A stretch of 64,000 nucleotides of DNA from JAUVPB01 sp965223695 (GCA_965223695.1 CBDCXJ010000035.1:1-64000), one strand, 5' to 3'; shown: positions 1 through 9,834, counted from the stretch's first letter. The notes: generated by a model from the sequence alone, not told the origin. Program-made: numbers and translations.

Positions 1-2
1 CC

Positions 3-614
3 ACTGTGATCGGAGTGCCGTCGTTCATTGCTACCTTGGCGATGTTGGGTATCGCGAGTGGGCTTGCATTCAAAATCACCGAGGGCCGAACCCTTCGAGG
101 CTTCCCGTCTGCATATCAGCAGATCGGGCAGGGGAAGGTTGCGGGGATTCCGGGTCCGGTGATTGTTGCCTTCGGTGTCGCTCTCGTGATGTATCTGATG
201 CTGCGCTACACGAGGGCGGGGATGAACTTCTATGCAGTCGGTGGGAACCGCGAGGCGGCCGCACTAGCCGGCATTCGACCTCGCGTCGTGAAAACGCTGG
301 CTCTCATCATAAGCGGCGGCTGTGCGGGAATCGCCGGTATTCTGGTAAGTGCTCGCTTGGACGCCGCGAATGCGTCGTTTGGCGCCAATGATCTCCTGAA
401 TGCAATAGCCGCGGTTGTAATCGGAGGGACGGCTCTAACAGGCGGAGTGGGTTCGATGATAGGGACCGTTCTAGGGGTGTTATTGATCGTGACGATCCAA
501 AACGGCTTGACGTTGGTCGGGGTTTCACCGTTCTGGCAGACGACTGCTGTCGGGGCGATCATCCTTGGGGCGGCGACGCTCGATCGTATTAGTCGTGGAA
601 GGGGTGCAACATGA
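3..614 (+). CDS. Sugar-type (RbsC-like) ABC transporter permease, 5' end missing
   Basis: C-terminal two thirds of an inner-membrane permease of the ribose/branched-chain type (BPD_transp_2 family). The reading frame is open to the window edge, so the start lies upstream; a GTG at position 6 is internal. The sequence is a run of hydrophobic helices, with the conserved cytoplasmic segment NREAAALAGI-RPRVVKTLA that contacts the ATPase, then the typical G-G-x-x-G-I-A-G-I-L helix and a glycine-rich GGTALTGGVGS loop. About 203 codons remain of a usual 320. It ends 130 bases before an isocitrate-lyase-family gene on the same strand, so it probably belongs to the import part of the same catabolic operon. 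The substrate cannot be read from the sequence. Confidence 0.85.
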   Translation, partial: TVIGVPSFIATLAMLGIASGLAFKITEGRTLRGFPSAYQQIGQGKVAGIPGPVIVAFGVALVMYLMLRYTRAGMNFYAVGGNREAAALAGIRPRVVKTLALIISGGCAGIAGILVSARLDAANASFGANDLLNAIAAVVIGGTALTGGVGSMIGTVLGVLLIVTIQNGLTLVGVSPFWQTTAVGAIILGAATLDRISRGRGAT

Positions 615-744
615 CTCGGGATTGCGGTCTAGATTGGGGGTTGGACCGCGGGCTGAACGCTCGTGCGGCCAACCGTCGACCGGCGAGGGAAATCCGGCGA
701 GAGGCCTTGGCTTCGCCAGAGAGGACGTCACAGGGAGGCCGCTC

Positions 745-1605
745 ATGACTCGCCAAGCGTTGAGATCGTTGCTCGACCAGGAGGACGTGATTTTCGCGGC
801 GGGCGCCTGGGACGGCCTCTCGGCACTTCTCATTGAAGCCGCTGGCTTTTCGGCGATGTGCTCGTCCGGCTTCGGAGTTGCCGCGGCGCTAGGGGTTCCC
901 GATGCAGGGATCTACACGATGACGGAAAACGTAGCAGCAGTTCGTCGAATGACCGCGGTCACCAAGATTCCTATCATCGCGGATATCGATACCGGCTACG
1001 GCAACGCCGTCAATGTGATACGGACAGTGCATGAGTTCGAATCGGCCGGTGCTTCTGCGGTGTTTCTCGAGGATCAAGTCACCCCAAAGCGCTGTCCGAT
1101 CTCACGAGTTGAGGCGCCGGCTGTCATCTCAGAGGAGGAAGCGGTCGGAAAGATCAGAGCTGCCCTCGATATACGGCAGAGTTCGGATTTCCTGATCATT
1201 GCCCGTACCGACGCACAGGGTCCGGAAGCTCTCGAACGGGCGGTGGCTTATGCGCAGGCGGGCGCCGATCTCGTCATGCCGGTGAGCAGAAGTCTCTCCT
1301 CTGTAGCCGAGGTAAGAAGATGCTACGAAGCGTGCAAGAAGCCGCTAATGCTATCTCTGACGTCATCGACGTGGATGGAGCAAGAGTTCACACGAGAGCG
1401 ACTTGTGGAAGCAGGCGTGAAGATTGCGCTCTTTCCGACTCAGGCTTTGTACGCTGCCGTGGCGGCGGTTCGGCGGGTGCTCGCGGAGTTGAGAGCTACA
1501 GACTACGCTCCGAGTGTCACGACGGAGGCCATTCCTCACGAGAGCTTTCTCAGGCTACTAGGGTTTGATCGACTCGATGAACTAGAAAGGCAATACGTTG
1601 TCTGA
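745..1605 (+). CDS. Isocitrate lyase / PEP mutase superfamily protein
   Basis: A 286-residue TIM-barrel enzyme of the PEP mutase/isocitrate lyase superfamily, whose members cleave or form C-C bonds alpha to a carboxylate (2-methylisocitrate lyase, oxaloacetate decarboxylase, carboxyvinyl-phosphonate mutase and others). Family signatures are present: DIDTGYGN with metal-binding Asp80 and Asp82, LEDQ around 108-111, PKRCP at 114-118 with the lyase-type catalytic Cys117, and IIARTDA at 151-157. The frame stays open upstream to 565, but ATG 745 has a good AGGGAGG Shine-Dalgarno 6-7 bases before it and matches the family N-terminus (AGAWDGLSA). The neighbours suggest it acts on a product of amine or amino-acid breakdown. 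The exact substrate is unknown. Confidence 0.85.
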   Translation: MTRQALRSLLDQEDVIFAAGAWDGLSALLIEAAGFSAMCSSGFGVAAALGVPDAGIYTMTENVAAVRRMTAVTKIPIIADIDTGYGNAVNVIRTVHEFESAGASAVFLEDQVTPKRCPISRVEAPAVISEEEAVGKIRAALDIRQSSDFLIIARTDAQGPEALERAVAYAQAGADLVMPVSRSLSSVAEVRRCYEACKKPLMLSLTSSTWMEQEFTRERLVEAGVKIALFPTQALYAAVAAVRRVLAELRATDYAPSVTTEAIPHESFLRLLGFDRLDELERQYVV

Positions 1606-1834
1606 AGGTCACCCTTCTCATCCGGGCTAAGGGCCAAATCACCTGGATCTTCTGCGTCTCCGTATGGGGCCGCGATCTCACGCAAGCCCTGTCGGCCGGG
1701 ATCGAGCTTGAGGTGGTTGCCGAGCGCCAACGACTTCAGACAGAGAGCGAAGGCCAAGAAGAGGAACAAGGATCGTTCATGAGAAAGGAAGAATTGCCCG
1801 CGATCTTCGTGGGTGGGACAGAAAGAGGTCGAGC

Positions 1835-3067
1835 GTGAAATCTCGAACCGCAGTGCCGCTATTACCAGGGGGTTACGGTCGGTCGAGTCTGCATGTAGGG
1901 GTGAGCGCGCCCCGAGTGTTGCGGGGCAGTGGGTATGAGGTTGTCGATGATCGGGGGCGTACCGTAATCGATTTGAACAACAACTTCACCGCCCTCGTGC
2001 ATGGTCACGGCCATCCGGCGATTGTGGCAGAAGGAACAAAGGCGATTGCCGAAGGGATCTCATTTGGACTTCCTAACCCACATGAGCTGCGCCATGCGCA
2101 TGCGGTCCTGGGACGTCTTCAGAATGCAGAGCAAATTCGATACACGAACTCGGGTACGGAGGCGATGATGACTGCCATTCGCGTCGCGCGAGCAACGACC
2201 GGGCGTGAGCGCGTTGTCATGATCGAGGGCGCCTACCACGGGAGTTCGGACGTGGCGCTTGCGGGGGGAGGCGAGCGGTGGCGGCGAGGTATCCCGCAAG
2301 GGCTTCGGGACTCTGTTGTGACGGTGCCGCTCAACGACGTGCCAGCTCTGCGACAAGCCGTCGAGGAGAACGCGGCTTCCGTCGCGGCCGTAGTCCTCGA
2401 CCTCCTCCCGAATCGGCTTGGTCTCCTCCAGGTGTCTCGTGAGTTTGCTCAGACGGCTCGCGAACTCACTACTGGGCTGGAGAGTGTCCTAATCGTCGAC
2501 GAAGTGATGTCGTTCCGGCTTGGATTCTCTGGTCTTCAAGCATGGTACGGACTCAACCCGGACCTTACCGTGATGGGAAAGATAATCGGCGGAGGTTTTC
2601 CGGTCGGTGCATTAGCGGGCCCTGCGAAATTCATGGCCGTACTTGATCCACTCAGGCTGGAAACTCTCGAGCATGGTGGTACGTTCTCCGGTAATCCGGT
2701 CTCCATGCGAGCAGGCCTCGTCGCTCTGGAACTCTTAGATCGAGCTGCCATCAAGAAGCTAAACACTCTCGGTGACCTGGCGCGAACGCTGCTGGCTCCC
2801 GCCGCAGCGCCGCTGGGCTGGAAGGTACGCGGAATAGGCTCATTACTTCGTCTGTGGCCGAACGACACTCGTCGGGAGAAGGAGATCATAACCAGACTGT
2901 GGTGGGCATCCTATAAGCGCGGTTTGCTGATGACGCAAACCGGAATGGTCTCGTTGTCAACGCCGATGACCCAGGGTGTGATCGAGCATGTTGCACAGGA
3001 ACTCCTTCGGGCCATAGAGGAGGTGAGTGCCGAAAGTGTACCGAGAGCTCGGGCTGGCTACGGTTAG
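1835..3067 (+). CDS. Class-III pyridoxal-phosphate aminotransferase (glutamate-1-semialdehyde aminomutase-like)
   Basis: A 410-residue fold-type I PLP enzyme related to glutamate-1-semialdehyde 2,1-aminomutase and omega-aminotransferases. NSGTEA (105-110) binds the cofactor phosphate, VDEV (221-224) supplies the PLP-contacting Asp, and MGKIIGGG carries the Schiff-base lysine at 249. The HGGTFSGNP segment is also typical. Context (an FAD amine oxidase and a DapB-fold dehydrogenase downstream) fits catabolism rather than haem synthesis. The 229 bases before it hold no convincing gene. The start is the GTG/ATG region at 1835, preceded by an A/G-rich stretch. Confidence 0.85.
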   Translation: MKSRTAVPLLPGGYGRSSLHVGVSAPRVLRGSGYEVVDDRGRTVIDLNNNFTALVHGHGHPAIVAEGTKAIAEGISFGLPNPHELRHAHAVLGRLQNAEQIRYTNSGTEAMMTAIRVARATTGRERVVMIEGAYHGSSDVALAGGGERWRRGIPQGLRDSVVTVPLNDVPALRQAVEENAASVAAVVLDLLPNRLGLLQVSREFAQTARELTTGLESVLIVDEVMSFRLGFSGLQAWYGLNPDLTVMGKIIGGGFPVGALAGPAKFMAVLDPLRLETLEHGGTFSGNPVSMRAGLVALELLDRAAIKKLNTLGDLARTLLAPAAAPLGWKVRGIGSLLRLWPNDTRREKEIITRLWWASYKRGLLMTQTGMVSLSTPMTQGVIEHVAQELLRAIEEVSAESVPRARAGYG

Positions 3068-3310
3068 CCTAAAGGCCAGGAACGGCGCGTTTCTCGGCCA
3101 CCCTAGGCCGCCTACACCAGACCCACAGATGGTGTCACGGTGTCCCAGGATCTCCGATCCTAGTCCCAGGCGCCAGGCACCGGCCCTGACGGCACGACCA
3201 GATGACAATTCCGATCGCCTGTGCCCAACCTCAGTCCGGTTCCGGGAACAGAGAAAGAATGACCTGGCTAGCTACACAACGACATGGCTCACGAGGGAAA
3301 GGAGCTCAGC

Positions 3311-4501
3311 ATGGCTAGCCCGCCAAGCGTTGCGATAGTCGGCGGTGGAGTGATCGGACTGAGTTGTGCGGTGAATGCGGCAGAACTTGGGTGCAAGAGC
3401 GTGACTCTCATCGAGAAAAGTTCGGTCGCAAGCGGATCTTCGAGTTTGTCAGTAGGAGTGTTTACGAGACAATACATCAATCGTTTTGACATCGAGCTTC
3501 GCATCAAAGCCTATGAGGGATTCCTTAAGCTTGAGAAAGACCATGGTCTGGCGATCGTTCGAAATGGGTTCGTGCGACTTGCGCACGACGAAGCGAGTCT
3601 CGCGCAATTCTACGCGGGGGCGGAACGGCAACGAGAGCTAGGAATAGACGATGTCAATGTGCTTTCGCAGCGCGAGCTAGGTCGTTTGATCCCAGATCTT
3701 GCTTGTTTGGACGTTCTAGGCGCGTTGTACTGTCCGACTGATGGCTACTGCGATGGTCATGCCCTTTGCATGATCTACGCGAAGAGAGCTCTCGGACTTG
3801 GCGCACGCATTCTTGTCGGAACGCGGCTTGTCTCAGCCCACCCGGGGAAAAGGTGCGCACATCACCTCGTGACGACGGGTGGTGCCGTCGAGTGCGACGT
3901 TGTAATCAATGCCGCGGGCGCTTGGGCGGGGCGCGTCGGGGAAATGCTTGGTGCTCCAGTGGAAATCGTCCCTCAGCGGCATCAGGTATGCATCGGGCGT
4001 CTGACAAGGAAGCTGCAGTACGTAATGCCGACCGTCATGGATTATGTTCCCGGGACGAACCGACTCGGGCTGTACTTTCGATCTGACGGCGACAAGGAGA
4101 TGATCGCTGGTCTCCATACGAATGACGTTGTCGAAGCTCGCGTTGAAGACCCAGAGGAGTACAACCGAAGCACAGACTCCGAATACACGGAGTTGGTGGC
4201 GTCCGAGTTGGCAAGGCGGCTGCCGGGATTAGCAGACATGGGTCTCAAGGGGGGCTGGTCGGGACTCTACCCCTCGAGTCACGACGGAAAGCCGGTCATA
4301 GGTCCGTTTCCTGAGCAACCAGCCGTTATTGCGGCGTGTGGCCTAAGCGGTGTGGGAATCAACCTGTCACCCATAGTGGGAAGACTGGCTCTTGAGTGGG
4401 CTGTCTATGGTGAGCCGCGCGCGGTCGATGGTGCGGAAGAGCTCTCTCCGAGCCGCTTCCAAGCAGTCGGACCTGTCGTCAGCAGGCCGGGCGCGGGATG
4501 A
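3311..4501 (+). CDS. FAD-dependent amine/amino-acid oxidoreductase (DAO family)
   Basis: A 396-residue oxidoreductase of the D-amino-acid oxidase/sarcosine oxidase/glycine oxidase family. The N-terminal Rossmann motif GGGVIG (11-16) binds the ADP part of FAD. The second conserved FAD element appears as the VINAAGAWAG stretch, and the C-terminal end has the family LSGVGINLSPIVGRLA motif. The start is placed at ATG 3311, which has a strong AAAGGAG ribosome site 7-8 bases upstream; an in-frame codon at 3284 would add nine unconserved residues. The stop overlaps the next start (ATGA), which indicates translational coupling. It probably oxidises a C-N bond of the cluster's substrate, but that substrate is not identifiable. 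Confidence 0.85.
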   Translation: MASPPSVAIVGGGVIGLSCAVNAAELGCKSVTLIEKSSVASGSSSLSVGVFTRQYINRFDIELRIKAYEGFLKLEKDHGLAIVRNGFVRLAHDEASLAQFYAGAERQRELGIDDVNVLSQRELGRLIPDLACLDVLGALYCPTDGYCDGHALCMIYAKRALGLGARILVGTRLVSAHPGKRCAHHLVTTGGAVECDVVINAAGAWAGRVGEMLGAPVEIVPQRHQVCIGRLTRKLQYVMPTVMDYVPGTNRLGLYFRSDGDKEMIAGLHTNDVVEARVEDPEEYNRSTDSEYTELVASELARRLPGLADMGLKGGWSGLYPSSHDGKPVIGPFPEQPAVIAACGLSGVGINLSPIVGRLALEWAVYGEPRAVDGAEELSPSRFQAVGPVVSRPGAG

Positions 4502-5514
4502 TGGCATTGACACAGAAACCGCGAATACGCCTCGCGCTTTGTGGCCTTGGCGCCGTGGGGCGTGCAGTCGCTCGGGTTGCGGTGGAGCGGGGGCATGTGC
4601 TCGTCGGCGCGCTGGATTCCCGGATTGAGGAGCGAGCTGACACGACGAGTGTCGAGATTTCAGATCGAATGCATATTCAGATGATGAGCAGTGTTCACGA
4701 GTTTTGCGACGCTCAGCCTGATGTGGTGGTTCACACAACCCCGCGTGACAGCGGGATCAAAGAGCAGATCCTAGGCATCGTAGAGGCAAGATACAACGTC
4801 GTCAGTGTCAGTGGGATAGCCCATCTTTGGCGGCAGGAGCCGGCATTTGCGAAGGAATTGGATGCCGCAGCTCGCGATGCGTCCGTGAGTGTGATAGGCA
4901 CGGGTGTCAATCCCGGATTCATGTTAGACTTGGTTCCCGTGTTTGTGAGCGGCGCATGTACAAAAATAGAGAGGATTCGTGCGCGCCGTGTCGCAGATCT
5001 CTCGCCCTGGGGCAAGTCGGTTGGTGAAATGTATGGACTGGGTTTGGAGCCAGACGTCTTTGCTGGGAAGGTGGACAGCGGCCAAATCGGACTGCAGCGA
5101 GAACTGTTGCAGTGCGTCGACATCGTCGCAGACGCACTGAGATGGGAATTAGATGGCGTGATTGAGAAGAAGGGCGCAATCATCGCGTCAAGTGCGCGAG
5201 AAGCGAGCTATCGCCGGATCGAAGGTGGAAAGGTCTGTGGGTTTCGACATATCGCAGTAGGGAAGTCAGGTTCTCGGTCTGTAACCTTGGAAATGCTGGC
5301 TGCTGTGCAGCCGGCGGAGGATGGTCTTGAAGTAGAGACTACCGTGGAGATTCAAGGGGAGCCTGGACTAGAAATGACGATCAGTGGAGGCGCTGCCCGC
5401 GACGGCGATATAGTTACAGCGGCGCGAGTAGTGAATCTTCTTCCATGGATGATTGAAGCTCCGCCGGGCCTGTTGAAACTAAGCGACATACCTGTGGGCG
5501 TCGCTGTGCCTTAG
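4498..5514 (+). CDS. NAD(P)-dependent dehydrogenase, DapB / 2,4-diaminopentanoate dehydrogenase-like
   Basis: A 338-residue two-domain dehydrogenase. The Rossmann glycine motif is CGLGAVG (15-21), followed by dihydrodipicolinate-reductase-type NAD(P) binding and the conserved GTGVNPGFMLDL segment seen in 2,4-diaminopentanoate dehydrogenase (ornithine degradation, Clostridium type). It starts four bases inside the preceding oxidase gene (ATGA overlap). Family knowledge suggests oxidative deamination of an amino acid derivative. Calling it an ornithine-pathway enzyme would go too far, because no other genes of that pathway are visible. It is the last gene of the run. Confidence 0.75.
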   Translation: MMALTQKPRIRLALCGLGAVGRAVARVAVERGHVLVGALDSRIEERADTTSVEISDRMHIQMMSSVHEFCDAQPDVVVHTTPRDSGIKEQILGIVEARYNVVSVSGIAHLWRQEPAFAKELDAAARDASVSVIGTGVNPGFMLDLVPVFVSGACTKIERIRARRVADLSPWGKSVGEMYGLGLEPDVFAGKVDSGQIGLQRELLQCVDIVADALRWELDGVIEKKGAIIASSAREASYRRIEGGKVCGFRHIAVGKSGSRSVTLEMLAAVQPAEDGLEVETTVEIQGEPGLEMTISGGAARDGDIVTAARVVNLLPWMIEAPPGLLKLSDIPVGVAVP

Positions 5515-5555
5515 CAGGAAGAGGACGCAGACGGCTGGACGAATCACAGCTCTGC

Positions 5556-5729
5556 ATGGATGAGGAATCCGAGCCCAGTCCCTCTCAACAGGGGAACACG
5601 TCCCTGACCATGGGCCGAACGCTGGCCGGTTTCGTCTGCATGTGGGCGGTGATGATGGCGGCGATAATGCTGTGGGCGCTCGCTCCAGCCGCTGCGATTC
5701 TCCCAGCAGTGGGCTTCGGTCTTACTTGA
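5556..5729 (+). pseudogene. N-terminal fragment of a DUF2182-like membrane protein
   Basis: A 57-codon reading frame with an acidic N-terminus followed by a Trp/Met-rich helix (CMWAVMMAAIML) and an Ala/Pro-rich segment. The W-x-V-M-M-A-A-x-M motif is characteristic of the first helix of DUF2182 predicted metal-binding membrane proteins, which normally run to over 200 residues. Here the frame stops after one helix and the following sequence gives no continuation. It lies between the amine-catabolism operon and the chimeric primase/galE remnant, so I read it as debris. Confidence 0.4.
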
Positions 5730-5844
5730 CGACATCAACAGAGCCCGTCTGGTCTTCGCCGCCATGCGGCTCGTGCCGTAGCCGGGGGTGGGTTCGGGTG
5801 ACGCTTCTGCCGCCTGCGCGCCCGCGCGCGGGCGCGCGATCCGC

Positions 5845-6370
5845 CTAGCGGGAGGTTGCGTCATTGGCGTCACCTGTCACCCTTCGGGCCTGTGGTATCC
5901 GGGGCCGGAGCGCTACTCCCTGTATTCCTCGACCTGATTTGGTGCGGTGCCGGCGGACGCCTTGTAGCCCTCGCTGGTCGAACCAGTCCCCGAGCTGCGT
6001 GCCAGTGATCCGCTCGCCTGTGTGCTGGGTGAAGTCCTCCGTGAGAACTTGGTATGTCGAGAACGCTCGGGGCTGAAGCTCGCAGCGTTCGTCGAACCAG
6101 CCGCCGATTGTGTCCTCGACCGCTAGGTAGTGGCTGGTCGATTCGCGCCATCGCTCGGGTATGGCCGGCAGACGTCCGGTGTCGAGATAAGCGCGGGCTC
6201 CTTCCCGCGCCCAGGACGCGATCCTGGGTAGCTCGGATTCGATCTTCGAGTTGAGCCGGTCGTCGAGCTGTTCGTCGGGGATCGTGGGGAGCGTGACGTT
6301 GATGATGCGCCCGGCGAGTCCCGGGTCGGCGCCGCCGGGGATCCGGGGCCGGTTGTTTCCGCACTGCCGA
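5845..6370 (-). pseudogene. C-terminal fragment of a phage/plasmid (P4-type) DNA primase-helicase
   Basis: Read on the minus strand, this is the tail of a virus- or plasmid-type primase/helicase. It starts at the conserved NNRPRIPGGADPG element (the post-Walker sensor region of D5/P4-like helicases), continues through the LPTIPDEQLD and W-A-R-E-G-A segments, and ends in a winged-helix-like stretch (GERITGTQLGDWFDQRGLQG) before a TAG at 5845. The N-terminal helicase and primase domains are absent. The frame upstream of about 6370 reads as antisense noise because that DNA codes for a galE-like protein in another frame. This marks a recombination or assembly junction with an integrated element. 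Confidence 0.7.
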
Positions 6371-7228
6371 GGGATCGAGCGCGCTCCGGCGAAGCTCGCC
6401 GGGCCTGAGCGGCTCGAATGCCGGCTCAACCGCGGTGCCAGCGGCAGCCTGCAGGTGGCCGAGCAGCTGAAGGACGGCGGTCTCGACGCCCGTGCAGATG
6501 TTGAAGACGCCCGCCCCGGCAGCGTCGACGGCATCGACAAACGCCTGTGCCACGTCGCCGACCTGGATGTAGTCGCGCGTCTGGGTTCCGTCGCCAAAAA
6601 CGGTGGGCGACTCGGCGACCTTCAGAAGCTCTGAGAAGATCGCTACGACTCCGGCTTCGCCGTGGGCGTTCTGGCGCGGCCCGTACACGTTGCCGAGCCG
6701 CAGGATGACGTTTGGAATGCCGTATAGCCGCGCCCAGGTCGCAACATAGGCCTCGGCGGCCAGCTTCGATGCGCCGTAGGGCGAGAGCGGTTCGGGGGGC
6801 GAAGGATCGGTCGTGGGGATCGGAGCCTCGTCGCCGTAGAGGGCTCCCCCGGTCGAGGCGAAGACGACCGGTGCAGCGCTGGCGCGGGCAACTTCGAGGA
6901 CGTTGAGTGTCCCCTTCACGTTGACGGCCATGTCGAAGCCCGGATCGCGCACCGAGGCGGTGACGCTCGCCTGCGCCGCGAGGTGACAGACGCCCGTCGG
7001 CTCGAACTCCCCAGCGGCGCGGCTGAGCGCCTCCCAGTCTCCGATCTCGATCTGCGCGAGCCTGGCGCGTTTGTTGACGTTGTCGGCGCGACCGCTCGAG
7101 AGGTCATCGACCACCAGCACATCCGCGTTGCGCTCGACGATCGCGTCGACGACATGGGAACCTATGAACCCGGCGCCGCCTGTGACCAGTATCCGCTGGT
7201 CTGGAGTGCCCCGCGGTTCCACGCTCAC
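6362..7228 (-). pseudogene. NAD-dependent sugar epimerase/dehydratase (GalE-like), 3' truncated
   Basis: The first ~290 residues of an extended-SDR nucleotide-sugar epimerase. VTGGAGFIGSH is the NAD-binding glycine motif, VDDLSSG the adenine-ribose contact, and SPYGASKLAAE carries the catalytic Tyr-x-x-x-Lys. PNVILRLGNVYGP and a GDGTQTRDYI segment are typical of the family. Homology stops at ALDPSA, where a C-terminal helix (about 30 residues in family members) should follow. The frame instead runs antisense through the primase fragment. The ribosome site is weak and the start at 7228 is 57 bases after the enoyl-CoA hydratase stop. Confidence 0.75.
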
Positions 7229-7285
7229 GAGTTCTCCGCCGCTCGGAGCACACCTTCAAACGTCCAGGGTCCGTGGGTCTCGCCC

Positions 7286-8089
7286 TTAGCGTTTGAGCCC
7301 GTAGGCATCCCACGAGTCGCCGCCTGCGTCGTACACCGCCTGGATCTCGCGAATCCGCTCGAGCGTCGCCGGCGACACGGTCGAGTTGAAGATATAGCCC
7401 TCGAGCCGCAGTCCGTTCTCGTAATCGACGTCCCAGGCCTGAAGGATGCCGCGCTTGCACGCCTGAAGGGCCTTCCTCGGCCGTGAGGCGATCAGCGTCG
7501 CCCACTCGATCGTCCGCTCGCGCAGCTGATCATCCTCGAAGAGCTGGTTGACAAGCCCCACGCGCTCGAGATCAGCTGCGCTGTGCGGTTCGGCCGCCAG
7601 GAAGATCTCGAGCGCCTTCGACTGACCGACCAGCCGCGCGAGTCGCACCGTTCCGCCCCCGCCCGGAATCAGCCCGAGCGCGCTCTCGATCTGAGCGTAC
7701 GTCGCCGAGCGCCCGGCCGTGCGCAGGTTGCAGGCCCACGAGATCTCGGCTCCACCACCCCAGGCTTGCGCGTGGTTGCAGGAGATCGAGATGAGCGGGC
7801 CTCGCTCGAGCTCCTGCGTGACGTGCCGCCACAGCAACGGGTCGCCGCTGACTTCGTCGGGCTTGGTGTAGGCCGCGAGAACGTCGGGAAGCCAGGCATG
7901 CGCCATGAAGTAGCCCGGCACGTCGGAGGCGAGCACGAGCACGCTCGCGCCGCCGCGCTTGATCTCGCCGATTCCGTCCATGACTGTCTGGAGCAGCTCG
8001 TAGGAGCCGAAGTTCTTCGGCGGGTTGTCCATCAGCAAGAGCCCCACACCATCTGCGGGGAACGAGACGTGTGCATGCGCGGTCATCAA
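7286..8089 (-). CDS. Enoyl-CoA hydratase/isomerase family protein
   Basis: A 267-residue crotonase-fold protein. The oxyanion-hole segments are visible as the A-W-G-G-G-A-E-I region and the ALGLIPGGGGT motif that follows a conserved Glu. The C-terminal helix region (SRPRKALQACKRG) is also typical. Members hydrate or isomerise acyl-CoA intermediates, and the divergent CoA ligase next door (start 8209) would make such thioesters. The 119-base divergent spacer holds the promoters for both. The exact reaction is not predictable, since this superfamily includes hydratases, isomerases and hydrolases. Confidence 0.85.
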   Translation of the reverse strand: MMTAHAHVSFPADGVGLLLMDNPPKNFGSYELLQTVMDGIGEIKRGGASVLVLASDVPGYFMAHAWLPDVLAAYTKPDEVSGDPLLWRHVTQELERGPLISISCNHAQAWGGGAEISWACNLRTAGRSATYAQIESALGLIPGGGGTVRLARLVGQSKALEIFLAAEPHSAADLERVGLVNQLFEDDQLRERTIEWATLIASRPRKALQACKRGILQAWDVDYENGLRLEGYIFNSTVSPATLERIREIQAVYDAGGDSWDAYGLKR

Positions 8090-8208
8090 TGCTCCTTCGT
8101 GGCGACGAAAACAGCGCGAACGAGGGTAACCCAGACGCCGTTTGGCGGTAACCTAGGGCTCTTTCAAGGCCCGAAACAGAAGGAGCGGCCAGGAAGGAGC
8201 GGCGCCTG

Positions 8209-9833
8209 ATGTCGGAGCATTCTGATCCTCGGATTCCCCCGCGCGATCGCGTCGTTCTGCGATATCTGCTCGAGCGCCACGCGACCGAGCGCGGGGATCA
8301 AGTCTTCGTAAAGTTCACAAATGGCGACGCTTGGACCTACGCGGACATGCTCGAGCGCGCCAGGGGCCACGCCGCTGGGTTCGCGAGGCTCGGCGTCAAG
8401 CACGGCGAGCATGTCCTCTCGTTCCTCCCGAGCTCGCCCGACGCAATCTGCGTCTGGTACGGGCTCAACTACCTCGGCGCGGTCTACGTCCCGGTGAATC
8501 CCGGCGTACAAGGGCAACCTGCTGGCGCACGTGGCCGAGAACTCCGATGCGCGAGTAGTCGTCGTCCACAAGGATCTCGTCGAGCGCTTCGCCGAGATCG
8601 AGCTGGCGAAGCTCGAGGAGGTGGTCCACCTCCAGGGGGAGGGGCCCGGAGGTCGCGGGCCTGACGAAGCACGACGGTGCGATCTTCAGCGAGACACCCG
8701 TGAACGAGGCCGAGCTTGCGCTCGAGCGCCCAATCGAGCCCTGGGACACGCAGGGTGTCTGGTACACGTCTGGCACGACGGGCCCGTCGAAGGGCGTGCT
8801 GTCCTCTTACATGCACAACTACTCAATGTTCGGCGAGGAGACGTGGCCGTTCCTGACCGCAGATGACCGCTACATGATCAATCTGCCGCTCTACCACATG
8901 GGGGGCACGTCTCTCTTCAACTCGATGCTGCTACGCGGCGGCTCGCTCTCGTTCGTCGAGCGCTACCAGACACGCTCCTTCTGGCAGCAGGTGCGGGATA
9001 CCGACTCGACGGTGGTCTTCCTGCTCGGCGCGATGGCGGCGTTCCTCGAGGCGCAACCCCCCTCGCCTGCCGATACCGACCATCCGATGCGGCTCATGTT
9101 CATGGTGCCGATCGTCGACGACGTCCCCGGCTTCGCCGAGCGCTTCGGTGTCGAAGTGCGCTCGATCTACAACATGACAGAGATCTGCACCCCGATCGTG
9201 TCGGGCCCGACGCCCTCGCTGCCAGGAACATGCGGACGCCTGCGTGAGGGCGCCGAAGTGCGCCTCATAGACGAGAACGACTGTGAGGTTCCGGTCGGTG
9301 AGGTCGGTGAGTTCGCGGTGCGCTGTGATGCGCCTTGGGGAATGAACCACGGCTACCTGAACATGCCCGATGCGACCGCAGAGGCCTGGCGCAACGGCTG
9401 GTTCCACACCGGCGACGCGGGCCGGATGGACGAGGATGGCAACTACTACTTCGTCGACCGGATCAAGGACGCGATCCGCCGCCGCGGCGAGTTCATCTCA
9501 TCGCTCGAGCTCGAGATCGAGCTGTGTGCGCACCCTGATGTCGCGGCCGCCGCGGTAGTCGCGACGAAGAGCGAGTTCGCCGAGGACGAGATCCTCGCCT
9601 TCCTCCAGCCAGTCGACGGAAAGACCCTCGACTTCGTCGACGTCATCGACTTCCTCAGGCCGCGAGTGGCCTACTTCATGATCCCGCGCTATTTCCGCTC
9701 GCTCGAGTCGTTTCCGCTGACGCCGACCGAGAAGATCCGGAAGGTCGAGCTACGCAAGCAAGGGCTGACCGAGGACACCTGGGACCGGGAGGCCGCGGGC
9801 ATCGTGATCAAGGCGGAGCGGATCGGGTCCTGA
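8209..9833 (+). pseudogene. Acyl-CoA ligase (AMP-forming, CaiC-like) with two single-base frameshifts
   Basis: An adenylate-forming CoA ligase of about 540 residues, split over three reading frames. Segment one starts at ATG 8209 behind an AAGGAG site. An extra G near 8504 moves the frame to a second segment (…AENSDARVVVVHKDL…). An extra G near 8650 moves it to the third, which runs to the stop at 9833. Removing one base at each point restores a continuous protein. Conserved motifs are the P-loop WYTSGTTGPSKG, the A5 motif (YNMTE), the A7 aspartate (TGD) and the A10 lysine near TEKIRK. The substrate is unknown, with closest resemblance to crotonobetaine/carnitine-type ligases. Both changes are G insertions, so sequencing error is as likely as mutation. 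Confidence 0.8.
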
Positions 9834-9834
9834 G

